Shown here: in pieces, positions 34,884 through 43,703 of the stretch
Numbering within the stretch: the first letter of the stretch is position 1
Layout of the letters: each line of letters opens with the position of its first letter
Program-made: the position numbers and the translations under genes
The notes under the pieces: model-generated
Seen by the model: only the letters and a program-made list of their open reading frames with translations
What the model was told of the DNA's origin: nothing
Databases searched by the model: none
Origin: an uncultured Desulfobacteraceae bacterium
GTDB lineage: Bacteria; Desulfobacterota; Desulfobacteria; Desulfobacterales; UBA5852
Assembly: GCA_913060875.1 (NCBI GenBank)
Contig: CAJXSL010000010.1
Coordinates: 117,295 to 181,294 of the forward strand
DNA length: 64,000 nt
Direction: 5' to 3'

Positions 34884-35666
34884 CTAGGATCCCATGAGCC
34901 TTAACAGGGGCACCAGTCCGGCACCGAAACCATTGAAAAGCTCCCGCAGGTAGGTCTGCAGGTACGGGAGGCTGAAGACGACAAAAAGAAGCCCCACCAC
35001 GATTTTCAGGGGCATGGCCACAATGAAGATATTCATCTGGGGAACCGTGCGGGCCATCAGGCCGAATGAAACGCTGGTCAGGATAAGGACGACGATGACG
35101 GGCGCTCCGATTTTCAAGGCAATGATGAACATATTGCCCGCCAGATTCATGAGGTAACCGATGAAAGAAGATGACATAACGAATTGAAATGGCGGGATAA
35201 GAGTGAAACTTTCCACAAGGGCCCGGAAAAACCAGTGATGGGCATCGATGGCCAGGAAGATGAGCATGGCCATGAGGTTGAAAGCCTGGGCCAGTATGGG
35301 CGTCTGCATGCTGGTGGCCGGGTCCATGATGTTGGCGATGGCCAGCCCCATCTGGAAGCCTGAAACCTGGCCGGCCATCTGGATGCCGGCCATGATGAGC
35401 CGGATCGCCAACCCGATCCCGAGGCCCATGAGGACTTCACTGATTACCCCCAGTGTCAGGAAAATCCACCGGTCCATATCCGGCAATATCGTCAGATCGA
35501 CCACCGGGAACATTACCATGGATACGGCCAGGGCCAGCCCGGCCTTGAACATGTTGGGCACGTTGTCGCCGCTGAAGATGGGCAGGCTCATCAAGATGGC
35601 GGTGACCCGCAGAAAGACGAGAAGGAACAATTGCACCTGCGGATATGAGACCTGAAGGGACAGCAT
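34884..35666 (-). CDS. fliR: Flagellar export protein FliR
   Basis: 260 aa, typical. Six hydrophobic helices; VFLRVTAILMSLPIFSGDNVPNMFKAGLA and the ending PYLQTYLRELFNGFGAGLVPLL are family features. Start ATG 35666 (MLSLQVSYPQ) lies 22 bases after the fliQ stop. A longer in-frame start at 35717 would overlap fliQ and adds non-FliR residues, although the ribosome-binding site at 35666 is weak. Confidence 0.93.
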   Translation of the reverse strand: MLSLQVSYPQVQLFLLVFLRVTAILMSLPIFSGDNVPNMFKAGLALAVSMVMFPVVDLTILPDMDRWIFLTLGVISEVLMGLGIGLAIRLIMAGIQMAGQVSGFQMGLAIANIMDPATSMQTPILAQAFNLMAMLIFLAIDAHHWFFRALVESFTLIPPFQFVMSSSFIGYLMNLAGNMFIIALKIGAPVIVVLILTSVSFGLMARTVPQMNIFIVAMPLKIVVGLLFVVFSLPYLQTYLRELFNGFGAGLVPLLRLMGS

Positions 35667-35688
35667 ACGGCGACTCGCTAGATACCTT

Positions 35689-35958
35689 TCATCGAATGGC
35701 CTGGGGAAGGCCGACAATCAAATTCTGCATGAAATCGATGAGCATCTGCAGCATCCAGGGAAACGATATCAGCAGCGCCACCGCCACCGCCAGCATTTTG
35801 GGGATGAAGGTCATCGTCATTTCGTTGATCTGGGTGGCGGCCTGGAAAACACTGATCAGCAAGCCCACCACCAGACCGGCCAGCAGCATAGGGGCGGCCA
35901 ATAAAATGGTCAGCTTGATGGCTTCCAGGAAAAAACCGGTAACGAATTCTGGGGTCAT
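35689..35958 (-). CDS. fliQ: Flagellar export protein FliQ
   Basis: 89 aa, the exact family length, with two transmembrane helices. MTPEFVTGFFLEAIKLTILLAAPMLLAGLVVGLLISVFQAATQINEMT is characteristic (ISVFQAATQI core). It lies 16 bases after fliP. Confidence 0.95.
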   Translation of the reverse strand: MTPEFVTGFFLEAIKLTILLAAPMLLAGLVVGLLISVFQAATQINEMTMTFIPKMLAVAVALLISFPWMLQMLIDFMQNLIVGLPQAIR

Positions 35959-35974
35959 TGCAGACGCTCCTCAC

Positions 35975-36757
35975 TCAGGCGAAGCCCTTGACCAGAGAGC
36001 CGACGATCAGGTGCCATCCATCGGCCAGGACAAAAAGCATCAGTTTGAACGGCAGGGAAATCATCACGGGTGGCAGCATCATCATCCCCATGGACAACAG
36101 AACCGACGCCACGACCATATCGATGATCAAAAAGGGGACGTACAACATGAACGCCATCTGGAAAGCGGTTTTCAGTTCGCTGATAATGAAAGCCGGAATC
36201 AATACCGTGGTGGGAACATCGTCCAGCCCCTTCGGACGGGGAGCTTTGGCCATTTCCATGAGCATGGCCAAATCCTTTTCCCGTGTCTGTTTGAACATGA
36301 AGTCCCGCACCGGGGCCATGGCACGCGTCAAGGCCGTTTGCTGGTTGATTTGTCCCTCGAGATAAGGTGTCAAGGCCTCCTGGTGCGCCTTCTGCCAGAC
36401 CGGGGTCATGACAAAAAAGGTCAAAAACAAGGCCAGGCCGATGATCACCTGGTTGGGCGGCATGGACTGGGTTCCGATAGCCTGGCGCATGACCGAAAGA
36501 ACGATAGCCATGCGTGTAAAGGATGTCAGCATAATCAAGATGGCCGGCGCCAGCGACAGGACCGTCAGCAGCATAAAGATCTGCACGACGATCGCGGTTT
36601 GGGTTGGATCGTCACCGTCCGGCATTTGAATGCTGAAAAGTGAGGGCGCCGGTCCTTCAGCTGCCGGACTTGTCCCGGCAATACCCAGCACCATGACCGT
36701 GACCAAAAGGGCTGCCAAACCATATTTGCGCAGGGTCGTTTTCATGATGGGTTTCAT
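35975..36757 (-). CDS. fliP: Flagellar export protein FliP
   Basis: 260 aa with a cleavable signal sequence (about 1-33), as FliP uniquely has among gate proteins. LTSFTRMAIVLSVMRQAIGTQSMPPNQVIIGLALFLTFFVMTPVW is the diagnostic core (RQAxGTQxxPPNQV). ATG 36757 overlaps the fliO stop (ATGA). Four further hydrophobic helices follow. Confidence 0.96.
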   Translation of the reverse strand: MKPIMKTTLRKYGLAALLVTVMVLGIAGTSPAAEGPAPSLFSIQMPDGDDPTQTAIVVQIFMLLTVLSLAPAILIMLTSFTRMAIVLSVMRQAIGTQSMPPNQVIIGLALFLTFFVMTPVWQKAHQEALTPYLEGQINQQTALTRAMAPVRDFMFKQTREKDLAMLMEMAKAPRPKGLDDVPTTVLIPAFIISELKTAFQMAFMLYVPFLIIDMVVASVLLSMGMMMLPPVMISLPFKLMLFVLADGWHLIVGSLVKGFA

Positions 36758-37149
36758 TCCGCAGATTCCGTCAAAGCGTCCGAACGGTTTGCGTGGGTCC
36801 AGCTTCCGGTGAATTTCTGCAAATGCGCCTTGAAAGAAGGGACGGATGCTTGGGACGCCACCAGGTTCAGGGCTTCTTCCGCTTGTCCATCCAGGCGATC
36901 GAGCAAGGTAATCCGGTCGTTGGTAATCCCCAACACCAGCACGGCACCCGGCACCTTGACCAGGGTCACTGCCTTTTTCAGCCCGATCGGTGTCGATTCC
37001 AGCACCTGGACGGATTTGCGCCCGGGGCCGCCGACACGGTTCTTTAAAAAACGCTTGGAATAGACATTGAAACCTAAAAGGCCACCGACGATGAGCACCA
37101 GGACGCCAATCATCTTCAGTGCCGCGGTGACAAGCTCCGGCGTCATCAT
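36754..37149 (-). CDS. fliO: Flagellar assembly protein FliO
   Basis: 131 aa, single N-terminal transmembrane helix (about 14-31, VLVLIVGGLLGFNVYSK) and a cytoplasmic domain with KSVQVLESTPIGLKKAVTLVKVPGAVLVLGIT, the usual FliO beta-rich part. FliO helps FliP complex assembly. Overlaps fliN and fliP at both ends (ATGA-type). Confidence 0.88.
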   Translation of the reverse strand: MMTPELVTAALKMIGVLVLIVGGLLGFNVYSKRFLKNRVGGPGRKSVQVLESTPIGLKKAVTLVKVPGAVLVLGITNDRITLLDRLDGQAEEALNLVASQASVPSFKAHLQKFTGSWTHANRSDALTESAE

Positions 37150-37532
37150 TTCAATTTCTCCACACGTTCCATGGGACTGATAATCTCCGTCACGCGAATC
37201 CCGAATTTCTCATTGATCACAACGACTTCTCCGCGCGCCACCAGTTTCTGGTTGGCCAGAATTTCCAGGGTTTCGCCGGCCATTTTTTCCAATTCGATTA
37301 CCGAACCCTGCCCCAGTTTAAGCAAATCGTTGACCAACATATGGGTCCGACCCAACTGAACGGTGACTTCCAGGGGGATATCCAGAATAAAGTTTAAATT
37401 GTTGGCTTTGGCGCCGGCGTCTCCGCCCTGCAAGGCGGAGAATTGATATCCATTGGCATTTTCGGCACCGGGGCTATCCACGGATACGTCTTTTAGGGCA
37501 ACATTTTTATGGTCTCGCGATGCATTCATCAT
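37146..37532 (-). CDS. fliN: Flagellar motor switch protein FliN
   Basis: 128 aa, standard FliN. The SpoA domain (ILDIPLEVTVQLGRTHMLVNDLLKLGQGSVIELEK and VARGEVVVINEKFGIRVTEII) forms the C-ring base with FliM. It overlaps the fliM stop by 4 bases. The fusion protein at 9.0-10.7 kb carries a second FliN domain, so the cell may build mixed switch rings. Confidence 0.95.
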   Translation of the reverse strand: MMNASRDHKNVALKDVSVDSPGAENANGYQFSALQGGDAGAKANNLNFILDIPLEVTVQLGRTHMLVNDLLKLGQGSVIELEKMAGETLEILANQKLVARGEVVVINEKFGIRVTEIISPMERVEKLK

Positions 37533-38518
37533 TTTTCCGTAGCGGCCTCCTCGGGGGATATGGTGGCAAGAATTTCAACGGCCCGGTTTCCATTCACGAT
37601 GCCGGGATATCCCCGGTATTTGGGTATACTTTCGATGTTGACCGTAATGGGATCATGCGGCCCGGTGTTCAGGGTAAAGATGTCATCCACCTGCAGCGCC
37701 AAAAGATCGCCGAAGGTGTGCGCCGTGTGGCCAAGTTCCGCGATGACGTTGACCTCGGTCTCCTCCAGGCTTTTCTGGATTCGATCGCTGAAGGCGGCTT
37801 CCGAATCCTTGGCGCGCAGATAACGGGACGACAATTTTTCTTTGATCGGCTCCAGCATGCGGTAGGAAATACAAAGATGAAAATTACCAGTAAATTCCTC
37901 TCCTTTGATGGAGAAAACGATCACGATCATCAACTCGTCCGGGCTCACCAGGTGGACGAATTCCGGTTTGGTTTCGGCCTTCTTGGGGGCTATATGGATG
38001 GCAAAAACCGTTTGCCAGGCGCGCTCGAAATCCCCCAGCAATTCCCGGCTCAAACGTTTCAGCATGCCGATTTCAATGGTGGTGAACTCGCGACGCTGTT
38101 TAAGGGGGGTTCCCTTGCCGCCGAACATGCAGTCGATCATTGAAAAAACCAACCCCGGTTCGATGGCCAGCAGGGCGGATCCGATCAGGGGCTCCATACT
38201 GAAAATCGTAAAACTGGTGGGGTTGGAAAACGCCTGGATAAAATCACCGTATTTGACCATTTCGGTGGAAACGAACTGGACTTCAAACGCCTGCTGTACG
38301 AGCCCTGACAGGGTGTTCTGGAGCAGCCCCGAAAATTTGTCGTAAACTTCTTCCAGGGCCGAAAACTGATCCCGCAACATGATGTTCTGGGAGGTGATGT
38401 CATAGGCCTCAGCCTTGGCCTCGGGCGGCTCTTCCTTGCTTGTCAGGTCGACTTCGCCGCTGTCCATTGCCGACAACAGGGCATCGATTTCGTCCTGTGA
38501 GAGTACGTTATCAGCCAT
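37529..38518 (-). CDS. fliM: Flagellar motor switch protein FliM
   Basis: 329 aa. The N-terminal CheY-P-binding peptide LSQDEIDALLSAM (6-18) is intact. The middle CheC-like domain (about 45-230) includes GSALLAIEPGLVFSMIDCMFGGKG and the C-terminal SpoA domain ends the protein. It links the stator/rotor switch to CheY. The start lies 14 bases after fliL. Confidence 0.96.
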   Translation of the reverse strand: MADNVLSQDEIDALLSAMDSGEVDLTSKEEPPEAKAEAYDITSQNIMLRDQFSALEEVYDKFSGLLQNTLSGLVQQAFEVQFVSTEMVKYGDFIQAFSNPTSFTIFSMEPLIGSALLAIEPGLVFSMIDCMFGGKGTPLKQRREFTTIEIGMLKRLSRELLGDFERAWQTVFAIHIAPKKAETKPEFVHLVSPDELMIVIVFSIKGEEFTGNFHLCISYRMLEPIKEKLSSRYLRAKDSEAAFSDRIQKSLEETEVNVIAELGHTAHTFGDLLALQVDDIFTLNTGPHDPITVNIESIPKYRGYPGIVNGNRAVEILATISPEEAATEK

Positions 38519-38532
38519 GATGGATTACCCTG

Positions 38533-38994
38533 TTACTGGATGACGAATTCGGTAAAATAAATATTGGCCACACTTTCGACCTTCAGAAGATCGTTCAGCC
38601 GGAACATGATCTCCTTCCGTAAGACTGTTTTGCCATCGACGGTGCGAATCTCCTGGGACTGTTTGGTGGGCAGAACGGTCAAAATAATATCCCGGATCTG
38701 CGGCAGCCGTTGTTCCAATGTTTCCACGGTCTGTTCAGGCGTCAGTTCGAGCTGCATGGTCGTCCGCAGATAGCGTTTGCCTTTCGGGTCCGCCAGGTTG
38801 ACCACAAAGGTGTCCAGGGGAAACATTTCACCGATGACCACCGTCTCGGTTTCTTCTTCCATTTCCTCTTCGGCGATTTCTTCCGGAGGCTGTAGACTGG
38901 CAATTTTCATCCACATCATGTAGAAACCGCCGCCAACCAGTGCCATGAAAACGAACGCTATGGATGCCACGATGGCAATTGCTTTTTTATTCAT
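38533..38994 (-). CDS. fliL: Flagellar basal body-associated protein FliL
   Basis: 153 aa. One transmembrane helix (about 5-30), an acidic stretch, then the periplasmic FliL domain (FPLDTFVVNLADPKGKRYLRTTMQLEL). FliL surrounds or stabilises stator units; here it directly follows the two MotB-type genes, overlapping the second by 4 bases. Confidence 0.92.
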   Translation of the reverse strand: MNKKAIAIVASIAFVFMALVGGGFYMMWMKIASLQPPEEIAEEEMEEETETVVIGEMFPLDTFVVNLADPKGKRYLRTTMQLELTPEQTVETLEQRLPQIRDIILTVLPTKQSQEIRTVDGKTVLRKEIMFRLNDLLKVESVANIYFTEFVIQ

Positions 38995-39731
38995 TGACCT
39001 TTCCCTTTCAGGAGAACAATCTCAACCCGCCGGTTTAGGGCGCGATTTGAGGGGGATGAATTGGGTTGCAAGGGTTTGACGTCGGCATAGCCGGCCGCGG
39101 CAAGTCTTTCCGGTGCAATGCGCCCTGGGCCGGCCATATATTTGACCACATTGACGGCCCGGGCCGTGGAAAGCTCCCAGTTGGAAGGGTATTGTTCCGT
39201 CCGGATAGGAATATTGTCGGAATGCCCTTCGATACGTATCCGATTGGGAATGGCCTGTAGCTCTTGGGCCAGGCGCCGCAATATGGCCAGACCCTCGGGA
39301 TTCAGCTCGGCTTTACCAAAGGAAAACAGAAGGCTGTTATCCATTATGAGCTGACCCTTGGCGCCGATTTTGATGCGTTGCGTCCCCTCGAGCCGATTGA
39401 TGCGTTCCGCGATACGAACGGTCATTTCCCTGACGGTCGAATCATCCGGAATTGTCGCCTTGCCGGTTTTTGAAAAACGTGTTGCGGGGGCGGTTGGCGT
39501 TAATTCCTGATCGTCCCGATCGGCGGCCGGTTTCCCATTGGCAAGCACCCCCAGCCCGTTTTGCAGCGATTGCTGCATATTTTTCAGTAGGGGCCCGTCG
39601 ATGGTTCCCATGCTGAAAAGCAATACGAAAAAGACCAGCAGCAGGGTCATCATGTCGTTGAAGGTGCACAGCCATGCATTACCCGGCAGCTCGAGCTCAT
39701 CGATATGGGTGTGTCGCCGCAATGTCCTCAT
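38991..39731 (-). CDS. motB: MotB stator protein, with conserved Asp
   Basis: 246 aa. One transmembrane helix holding the ion-channel Asp: TFNDMMTLLLVFFVLLFSM with Asp26 at the position of E. coli MotB Asp32. The C-terminal OmpA-like peptidoglycan-binding domain (IRIEGHSDNIPIRT, NWELSTARAVNVVKYM) anchors the stator. It overlaps both the MotB-like gene upstream and fliL downstream by 4 bases. Confidence 0.9.
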   Translation of the reverse strand: MRTLRRHTHIDELELPGNAWLCTFNDMMTLLLVFFVLLFSMGTIDGPLLKNMQQSLQNGLGVLANGKPAADRDDQELTPTAPATRFSKTGKATIPDDSTVREMTVRIAERINRLEGTQRIKIGAKGQLIMDNSLLFSFGKAELNPEGLAILRRLAQELQAIPNRIRIEGHSDNIPIRTEQYPSNWELSTARAVNVVKYMAGPGRIAPERLAAAGYADVKPLQPNSSPSNRALNRRVEIVLLKGKGQ

Positions 39732-40450
39732 CGATATTCTCCGCGGTGAAAAATAATTTCCACACGCCGGTTGCGCGCCCGCCCTTCCCAGGAATCGTTG
39801 CCATCCAGCGGCTCAAAAGCACCGCAACCCACCGCGGTCAACCGGTACGCCGGGATATCGCAATGCTTGATCAAATACCGTAAAACGTTGACGGCGCGGG
39901 CCGTGGACAATTCCCAATTGGACGGGTAGCGGCGGGTCCGAATGGGTAGGTTATCCGTATGTCCTTCGATTCTGACAGGGTAGTCGGTCGCCGAAATGGA
40001 TGCGCCGATTTTATCCAGCAATGGCAGAATTTTCATGGCCAGTGCAGCAGACCCGATACTGAAAAGCATTCGGTTGTCGAAACGCAGCGTGAACGCCTCG
40101 TCCGTCAGCACCATTTCAAGTCTTTGATCCATCTGGCGTTGGGCCGCCCACTCGCGCAAGCCTGCCTGGATGCGGCGCATCTCCTTTTTGAAAGCATTCG
40201 TTTCATCTCCTGGCGGCGCTACCCGTTGGCCATCGACCACACGGTTGCCTCCCGGTAAAACGCTGAGCGCATTGCTGAATGAGGCCACAAACTGAAGCAC
40301 TCGGGATTGTTCAAATGTGGCAAAAGAGCTCAGCATGATGAAAAAGGATAGCAGAATCAAAACAAACCCCGTGTAAACGACTTGCCACCCACCTCCGGTA
40401 ATGCCGTCCATGCGCGGGTTGGGGCGTTGTCGTTTCCAATGCATACCCAT
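39728..40450 (-). CDS. MotB-like OmpA-domain protein lacking the ion-binding Asp
   Basis: 240 aa. Same layout as the neighbouring MotB: one transmembrane helix (about 24-44) and an OmpA-like peptidoglycan-binding domain (VRIEGHTDNLPIRT, NWELSTARAVNVLRYL). In the helix the motif reads VVYTGFVLILLSFFIML; aligning the FF pair with MotB puts Gly28 where the essential Asp should be. The middle also carries a longer hydrophilic section. It lies between motA (19 bases after) and motB (4-base overlap). It may form a mixed stator or be a structural companion; it should not conduct ions on its own. Confidence 0.85.
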   Translation of the reverse strand: MGMHWKRQRPNPRMDGITGGGWQVVYTGFVLILLSFFIMLSSFATFEQSRVLQFVASFSNALSVLPGGNRVVDGQRVAPPGDETNAFKKEMRRIQAGLREWAAQRQMDQRLEMVLTDEAFTLRFDNRMLFSIGSAALAMKILPLLDKIGASISATDYPVRIEGHTDNLPIRTRRYPSNWELSTARAVNVLRYLIKHCDIPAYRLTAVGCGAFEPLDGNDSWEGRARNRRVEIIFHRGEYR

Positions 40451-40469
40451 CAGTCCTATCTGGTTTACC

Positions 40470-41231
40470 TCAAGCGGCGGCTCTGCGGACCCGCGGCGCG
40501 AGGAATGCTTTCAGCTTTTGTTCCACGACCCGGTGATTGTCTCCGGACTGGATGGCGATCACCCCTTCCAGGGCCATTTCTTTCAACAGGATTTCCTGTT
40601 TGCTGCGGGTTTTCAGTTTGGCGGCAACAGGCAGAAAAACCAGATTCGCCAACAAGGTGCCGTAGAAAGTGGTCAAGAGGGCCACGGCCATGGGCTCGCC
40701 GATGCGACTGGGATCTTCCATTTGCATCAGCATCTGGACGAGGCCGATGATGGTGCCCAGCATCCCCACCGCCGGGGCAAATGTTCCCATGGTGGTAAAA
40801 ATTTCGGCGCCCAGCCGATGCCGTTCACTGACACAGAGGATCTCATTGGACAGGACTTCCTCGATGGATCGGGATTCCATTCCGTCGATGGCCATCTGAA
40901 GCCCACGGGATAAAAAAGGGTCGTCAATCGCCCCGAGTTCATCTTCAAACGACAATATGCCTTCCTGGCGTGCTTTGCGGGCGAAACCCGTCAGAAGTGG
41001 AATCAATTGCAAAGGTGACTGGGACCGATACTGGAACACATTCCGAACGACACCGAAAACACCCAACACCTCCTTCAACGGATAGGCCAAAAGGGTTGCC
41101 CCCATGGTGCCCCCCAGAACAATCATCAATGCCGGATAGTTGATAAACCAGGAACCGGGGCCGCCGATGAGAATGGAACTGATGACCAGTCCCCCACCCA
41201 CCAGAATGCCGATGAAAGTTGTTATGTCCAC
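40470..41231 (-). CDS. motA: MotA stator protein
   Basis: 253 aa with four transmembrane segments. GLVISSILIGGPGSWFINYPALMIVLGGTMGATLL and PAVGMLGTIIGLVQMLMQMEDPSRIGEPMAVALLTTFYGTLLANLVFLPVAAKL (the GTxxGLVxML and TTFYGxxxAN cores) are typical MotA/PomA features. It is the first gene of the run motA to flhB, 69 bases downstream of the start predicted from a sigma-54 promoter. Confidence 0.95.
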   Translation of the reverse strand: MDITTFIGILVGGGLVISSILIGGPGSWFINYPALMIVLGGTMGATLLAYPLKEVLGVFGVVRNVFQYRSQSPLQLIPLLTGFARKARQEGILSFEDELGAIDDPFLSRGLQMAIDGMESRSIEEVLSNEILCVSERHRLGAEIFTTMGTFAPAVGMLGTIIGLVQMLMQMEDPSRIGEPMAVALLTTFYGTLLANLVFLPVAAKLKTRSKQEILLKEMALEGVIAIQSGDNHRVVEQKLKAFLAPRVRRAAA

Positions 41232-41310
41232 GGAAGAACTCCTGAAATATTGCCTCGGTTATCGTCCTGGGGCGCTTGTTTTCGGTAGCGTTTAACCATT
41301 CCGTTGAATC

Positions 41311-41326
41311 AGCAATTATTATGCCA
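41311..41326 (-). promoter_or_regulatory. Sigma-54 promoter of the motA-flhB operon
   Basis: Minus strand TGGCATA-ATAA-TTGCT: exact GG-N10-GC spacing, TGGCA and TTGCT halves intact. Predicted start near 41300. Confidence 0.75.
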
Positions 41327-41505
41327 TGAGAATTTGAAGACGATGTCACGCGGGAGGATGAGCCGGATACCGCCCAAACAGATGCTATCTGTTTGTTTTT
41401 CTGTGTTTATTTTCAGTATTGCCGTTTGAATTGCGGCTCAGAACGCAATCGATGTCGCTATTCGAGGGGCAGCACGTCTTGCCATCATGAGGAAAGGGAT
41501 TGACG

Positions 41506-41525
41506 CCTGTCAACAGGTTGACAGG
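41506..41525. promoter_or_regulatory. 20-bp operator-like palindrome
   Basis: CCTGTCAAC-AG-GTTGACAGG: perfect 9-bp inverted repeat with a 2-bp centre, located between the flgE terminator-like hairpin and the motA promoter. It has the size and symmetry of a dimeric repressor site. It sits about 205 bases upstream of the predicted motA start, so it could be an enhancer for an activator or an unrelated operator. Confidence 0.45.
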
Positions 41526-41545
41526 ACGGAGTCGACAGCTCCAAC

Positions 41546-41587
41546 GATATCGGGCTGATAAGAAGGATGTCCCATCAGCCCGATATC
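41546..41587 (-). terminator. Long perfect hairpin after flgE
   Basis: GATATCGGGCTGAT (41546-41559) is perfectly complementary to ATCAGCCCGATATC (41574-41587) around a 14-base loop, beginning 24 bases after the flgE stop. It marks the end of fliK-flgD-flgE. No T-run follows, so it may be a stabiliser or a factor-dependent terminator. Confidence 0.55.
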
Positions 41588-41610
41588 CACAGCCTCAACT
41601 CCATTGGGGG

Positions 41611-42840
41611 TTATCGTTTGATATTGATCAGCTCATTGAGGATTTCGTCGCTGGTGGTGATGACCCGTGAATTGGCCTGGAAAGCGCGTTGGGTCGTGAT
41701 CATTTTGACGAATTCCTGGGCCAGGTCCACATTGGACATTTCGATGGCGCTGGGGCTGATGCTGCCCAACCGACCGCTTCCGGGCATGCCCGGCATGGCG
41801 TCGCCGGATTCCAGGGAAGCCCCGTAAAGGTTATTCCCCATTTTGGTAAGGCCATAATAAGATGGAAAATCCACCAGCGCCACCTGGAAAAGGGGCACCA
41901 GCTGGCCGTTGGAATAGGACCCGGTGATGACACCGGCCTCGTCCACCGAGACGCTCCGCAGCATACCGGCCGGATACCCGTTCTGGGTTTGAAAGGTCGT
42001 GGTGGATGGCGAAGCATACTGGGTCAGGTCGCCATTGGTGGCGTTGGTGGCGTCGAAAAGATCCCAGGTCATGGCCGGCATAGTGGCGCCGTTGGCCAGC
42101 GTGAGGTTTATCACCGGGTCCGCGCCGGTATTCAGGGCGCCGGTGGTGGCATCAAAGGTTATGGTTGTGGGGCCGGCCGGCGTAACCGCCGTCGCCAGGG
42201 TGGAGTTGGCCTGCCAGGTCCACTCGTTGTTGGCGGTCTTGACGAAGTCGATGGTCATGGGAATGTCGTTCCCGAGAGAATCGTATACGGTGAGCGTGGT
42301 GGAATAGGTGTCGTTGATTTGGGCCGCCGAATCCAAATTGACATCGATGGTGAATTCATTGGTGGCGCTCGGTGGCGTCGTGCTCTCGGTGGGAATCTGG
42401 ATATTGGAGATGGATCCCAGGGTCATGGTGCCGTTTGCCGCCACCGACTGGACACTGTAGCCCTGCAGCACGAGACCGTCCGGGTTTTCCAGATCCCCTT
42501 CGCGGTTAAAGGAAAACTCGCCCGCGCGGGTGTAAAAAGCGGATCCGGATTCGTCCACCACCTGGAAAAAGCCGCGCCCGTTGATGGCCATATCCATGGG
42601 GGCACTGGTATTCTCCAACGATCCCTGGCTCCAGACCGGGGTCGTTCCCCAGAAATCGACGCCGCGGCCAATATCGTTCCCGCCGCCCCCGCCGAGGCTC
42701 TGGCTCAAAACATTGGCAAACGAAGCCCGGTTGGATTTGAAAGCGGTTGTATTGACGTTGGCAATATTGTCGCCAATGACCGTCATTGCGGTGGAGTTGG
42801 CATTCAGGCCTGAGATCCCTGCGAATAATGAACCAATCAT
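41611..42840 (-). CDS. flgE: Flagellar hook protein FlgE
   Basis: 409 aa. It starts MIGSLFAGISGLNANSTAMTVIGDNIANVNTTAFK (hook/rod motif) and ends SNVDLAQEFVKMITTQRAFQANSRVITTSDEIL. Length is within the hook-protein range. TTAGGAGGAAC precedes the start. It follows flgD by 110 bases without an obvious promoter and shares its transcript. Confidence 0.96.
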   Translation of the reverse strand: MIGSLFAGISGLNANSTAMTVIGDNIANVNTTAFKSNRASFANVLSQSLGGGGGNDIGRGVDFWGTTPVWSQGSLENTSAPMDMAINGRGFFQVVDESGSAFYTRAGEFSFNREGDLENPDGLVLQGYSVQSVAANGTMTLGSISNIQIPTESTTPPSATNEFTIDVNLDSAAQINDTYSTTLTVYDSLGNDIPMTIDFVKTANNEWTWQANSTLATAVTPAGPTTITFDATTGALNTGADPVINLTLANGATMPAMTWDLFDATNATNGDLTQYASPSTTTFQTQNGYPAGMLRSVSVDEAGVITGSYSNGQLVPLFQVALVDFPSYYGLTKMGNNLYGASLESGDAMPGMPGSGRLGSISPSAIEMSNVDLAQEFVKMITTQRAFQANSRVITTSDEILNELINIKR

Positions 42841-42950
42841 AAGTTCCTCCTAACTAGAATTAATCCGTCTCGTCCATATTGGGAATAAATATCATTGCGT
42901 ATTCGCGCTTCGCTTCCGTCGTCATCATTTTTATCTCGGTCAGAGCCTTG

Positions 42951-43622
42951 CTATTCTTCCGTTTGGCTCACTTCAATCACGCTGTCGATGGTCATCAGCA
43001 ACCCGTTGACCACCAGCATGGCTTCGCCATTTTCGAAGGCAACGCCGCTTACGGTGCCGCTGCTCAATGTATAGGCCTCGACTTCTTCCCCGGCCGTGTC
43101 GACAGCGGACACTTCAAACCAGTAATTGCCATCCGGCAGGGGGTTGCGATCCATGTCAAGCCCCTGCCACTCGACGGCGCCCCGGCCGGTGCTCATCGCC
43201 TCCGTGTTGAAGGTTGACCGCAACGCCCCGGTATCGTCATATATGCTGATGTAGACTTCTTCCGCCGGGGCATCCAGGACCACTTGTAAATCCTGAGCCA
43301 CGCCATCGGAAATACTGGTGGCATTGCCGTTGGAAAGAACCGTCCGTCCAATGTAGGACACCGTCTGCGAATTATTGACAGCGGTTTGTTTTACCGCCAG
43401 TTCTTCCAGTTGGCTGTTCATGTTGGTCAATTGCTCCAATGAGCTGAACTGGGCCAATTGGGCAGTGAAATCGGCACTGTCCATCGGATTCAGCGGGTCC
43501 TGATATTGGAGTTGGGTCACCAGCAAATTCAAAAAATCATTCCGTCCCAGCTCATCGTTGGCTTTGGTTGCCGCTGCCGCGTTAGCGGTGCTGCTGGTGC
43601 TCGTAACGCCTGAAATTGTCAT
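42951..43622 (-). CDS. flgD: Flagellar hook-cap protein FlgD
   Basis: 223 aa. The N-terminal NDELGRNDFLNLLVTQLQYQDPLNPMDSADFTAQLAQFSSLEQL is the diagnostic FlgD segment (LLxxQLxxQDPLxP and AQxSxxEQ). The C-terminal half is the tudor-like/FNIII pair. AAGGAGGAAG precedes the start. Confidence 0.95.
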   Translation of the reverse strand: MTISGVTSTSSTANAAAATKANDELGRNDFLNLLVTQLQYQDPLNPMDSADFTAQLAQFSSLEQLTNMNSQLEELAVKQTAVNNSQTVSYIGRTVLSNGNATSISDGVAQDLQVVLDAPAEEVYISIYDDTGALRSTFNTEAMSTGRGAVEWQGLDMDRNPLPDGNYWFEVSAVDTAGEEVEAYTLSSGTVSGVAFENGEAMLVVNGLLMTIDSVIEVSQTEE

Positions 43623-43703
43623 ATTTGGGCCTTCCTCCTTGGTTTGCTACCGCCGAATACGGGCATCGTCCGTCATCGGCCGAAAGCGTCGTCCCGCTTG
43701 CTG

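Larger units (their letters stand above)
41232..41610. other. 379-base gap between flgE and motA
   Basis: Holds, in transcription order, the flgE hairpin (41546-41587), the palindrome (41506-41525) and the motA sigma-54 promoter (41311-41326). No gene was recognised. Confidence 0.65.

Noticed and set aside
33807..34904. Long plus-strand frame antisense to flhB
   Set aside because: FlhB with its NPTH site is unambiguous on the minus strand. The antisense product has no hydrophobic or domain structure.
41259..41294. Possible sigma-28 promoter upstream of motA (GACGATAA with an upstream TAAA)
   Set aside because: Spacing between the two halves is 24 bases instead of ~15. The sigma-54 element nearby fits much better.
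41689..42813. 374-codon plus-strand frame antisense to flgE
   Set aside because: Gly/Arg/His-rich shadow of a repetitive hook gene. FlgE on the other strand is certain.
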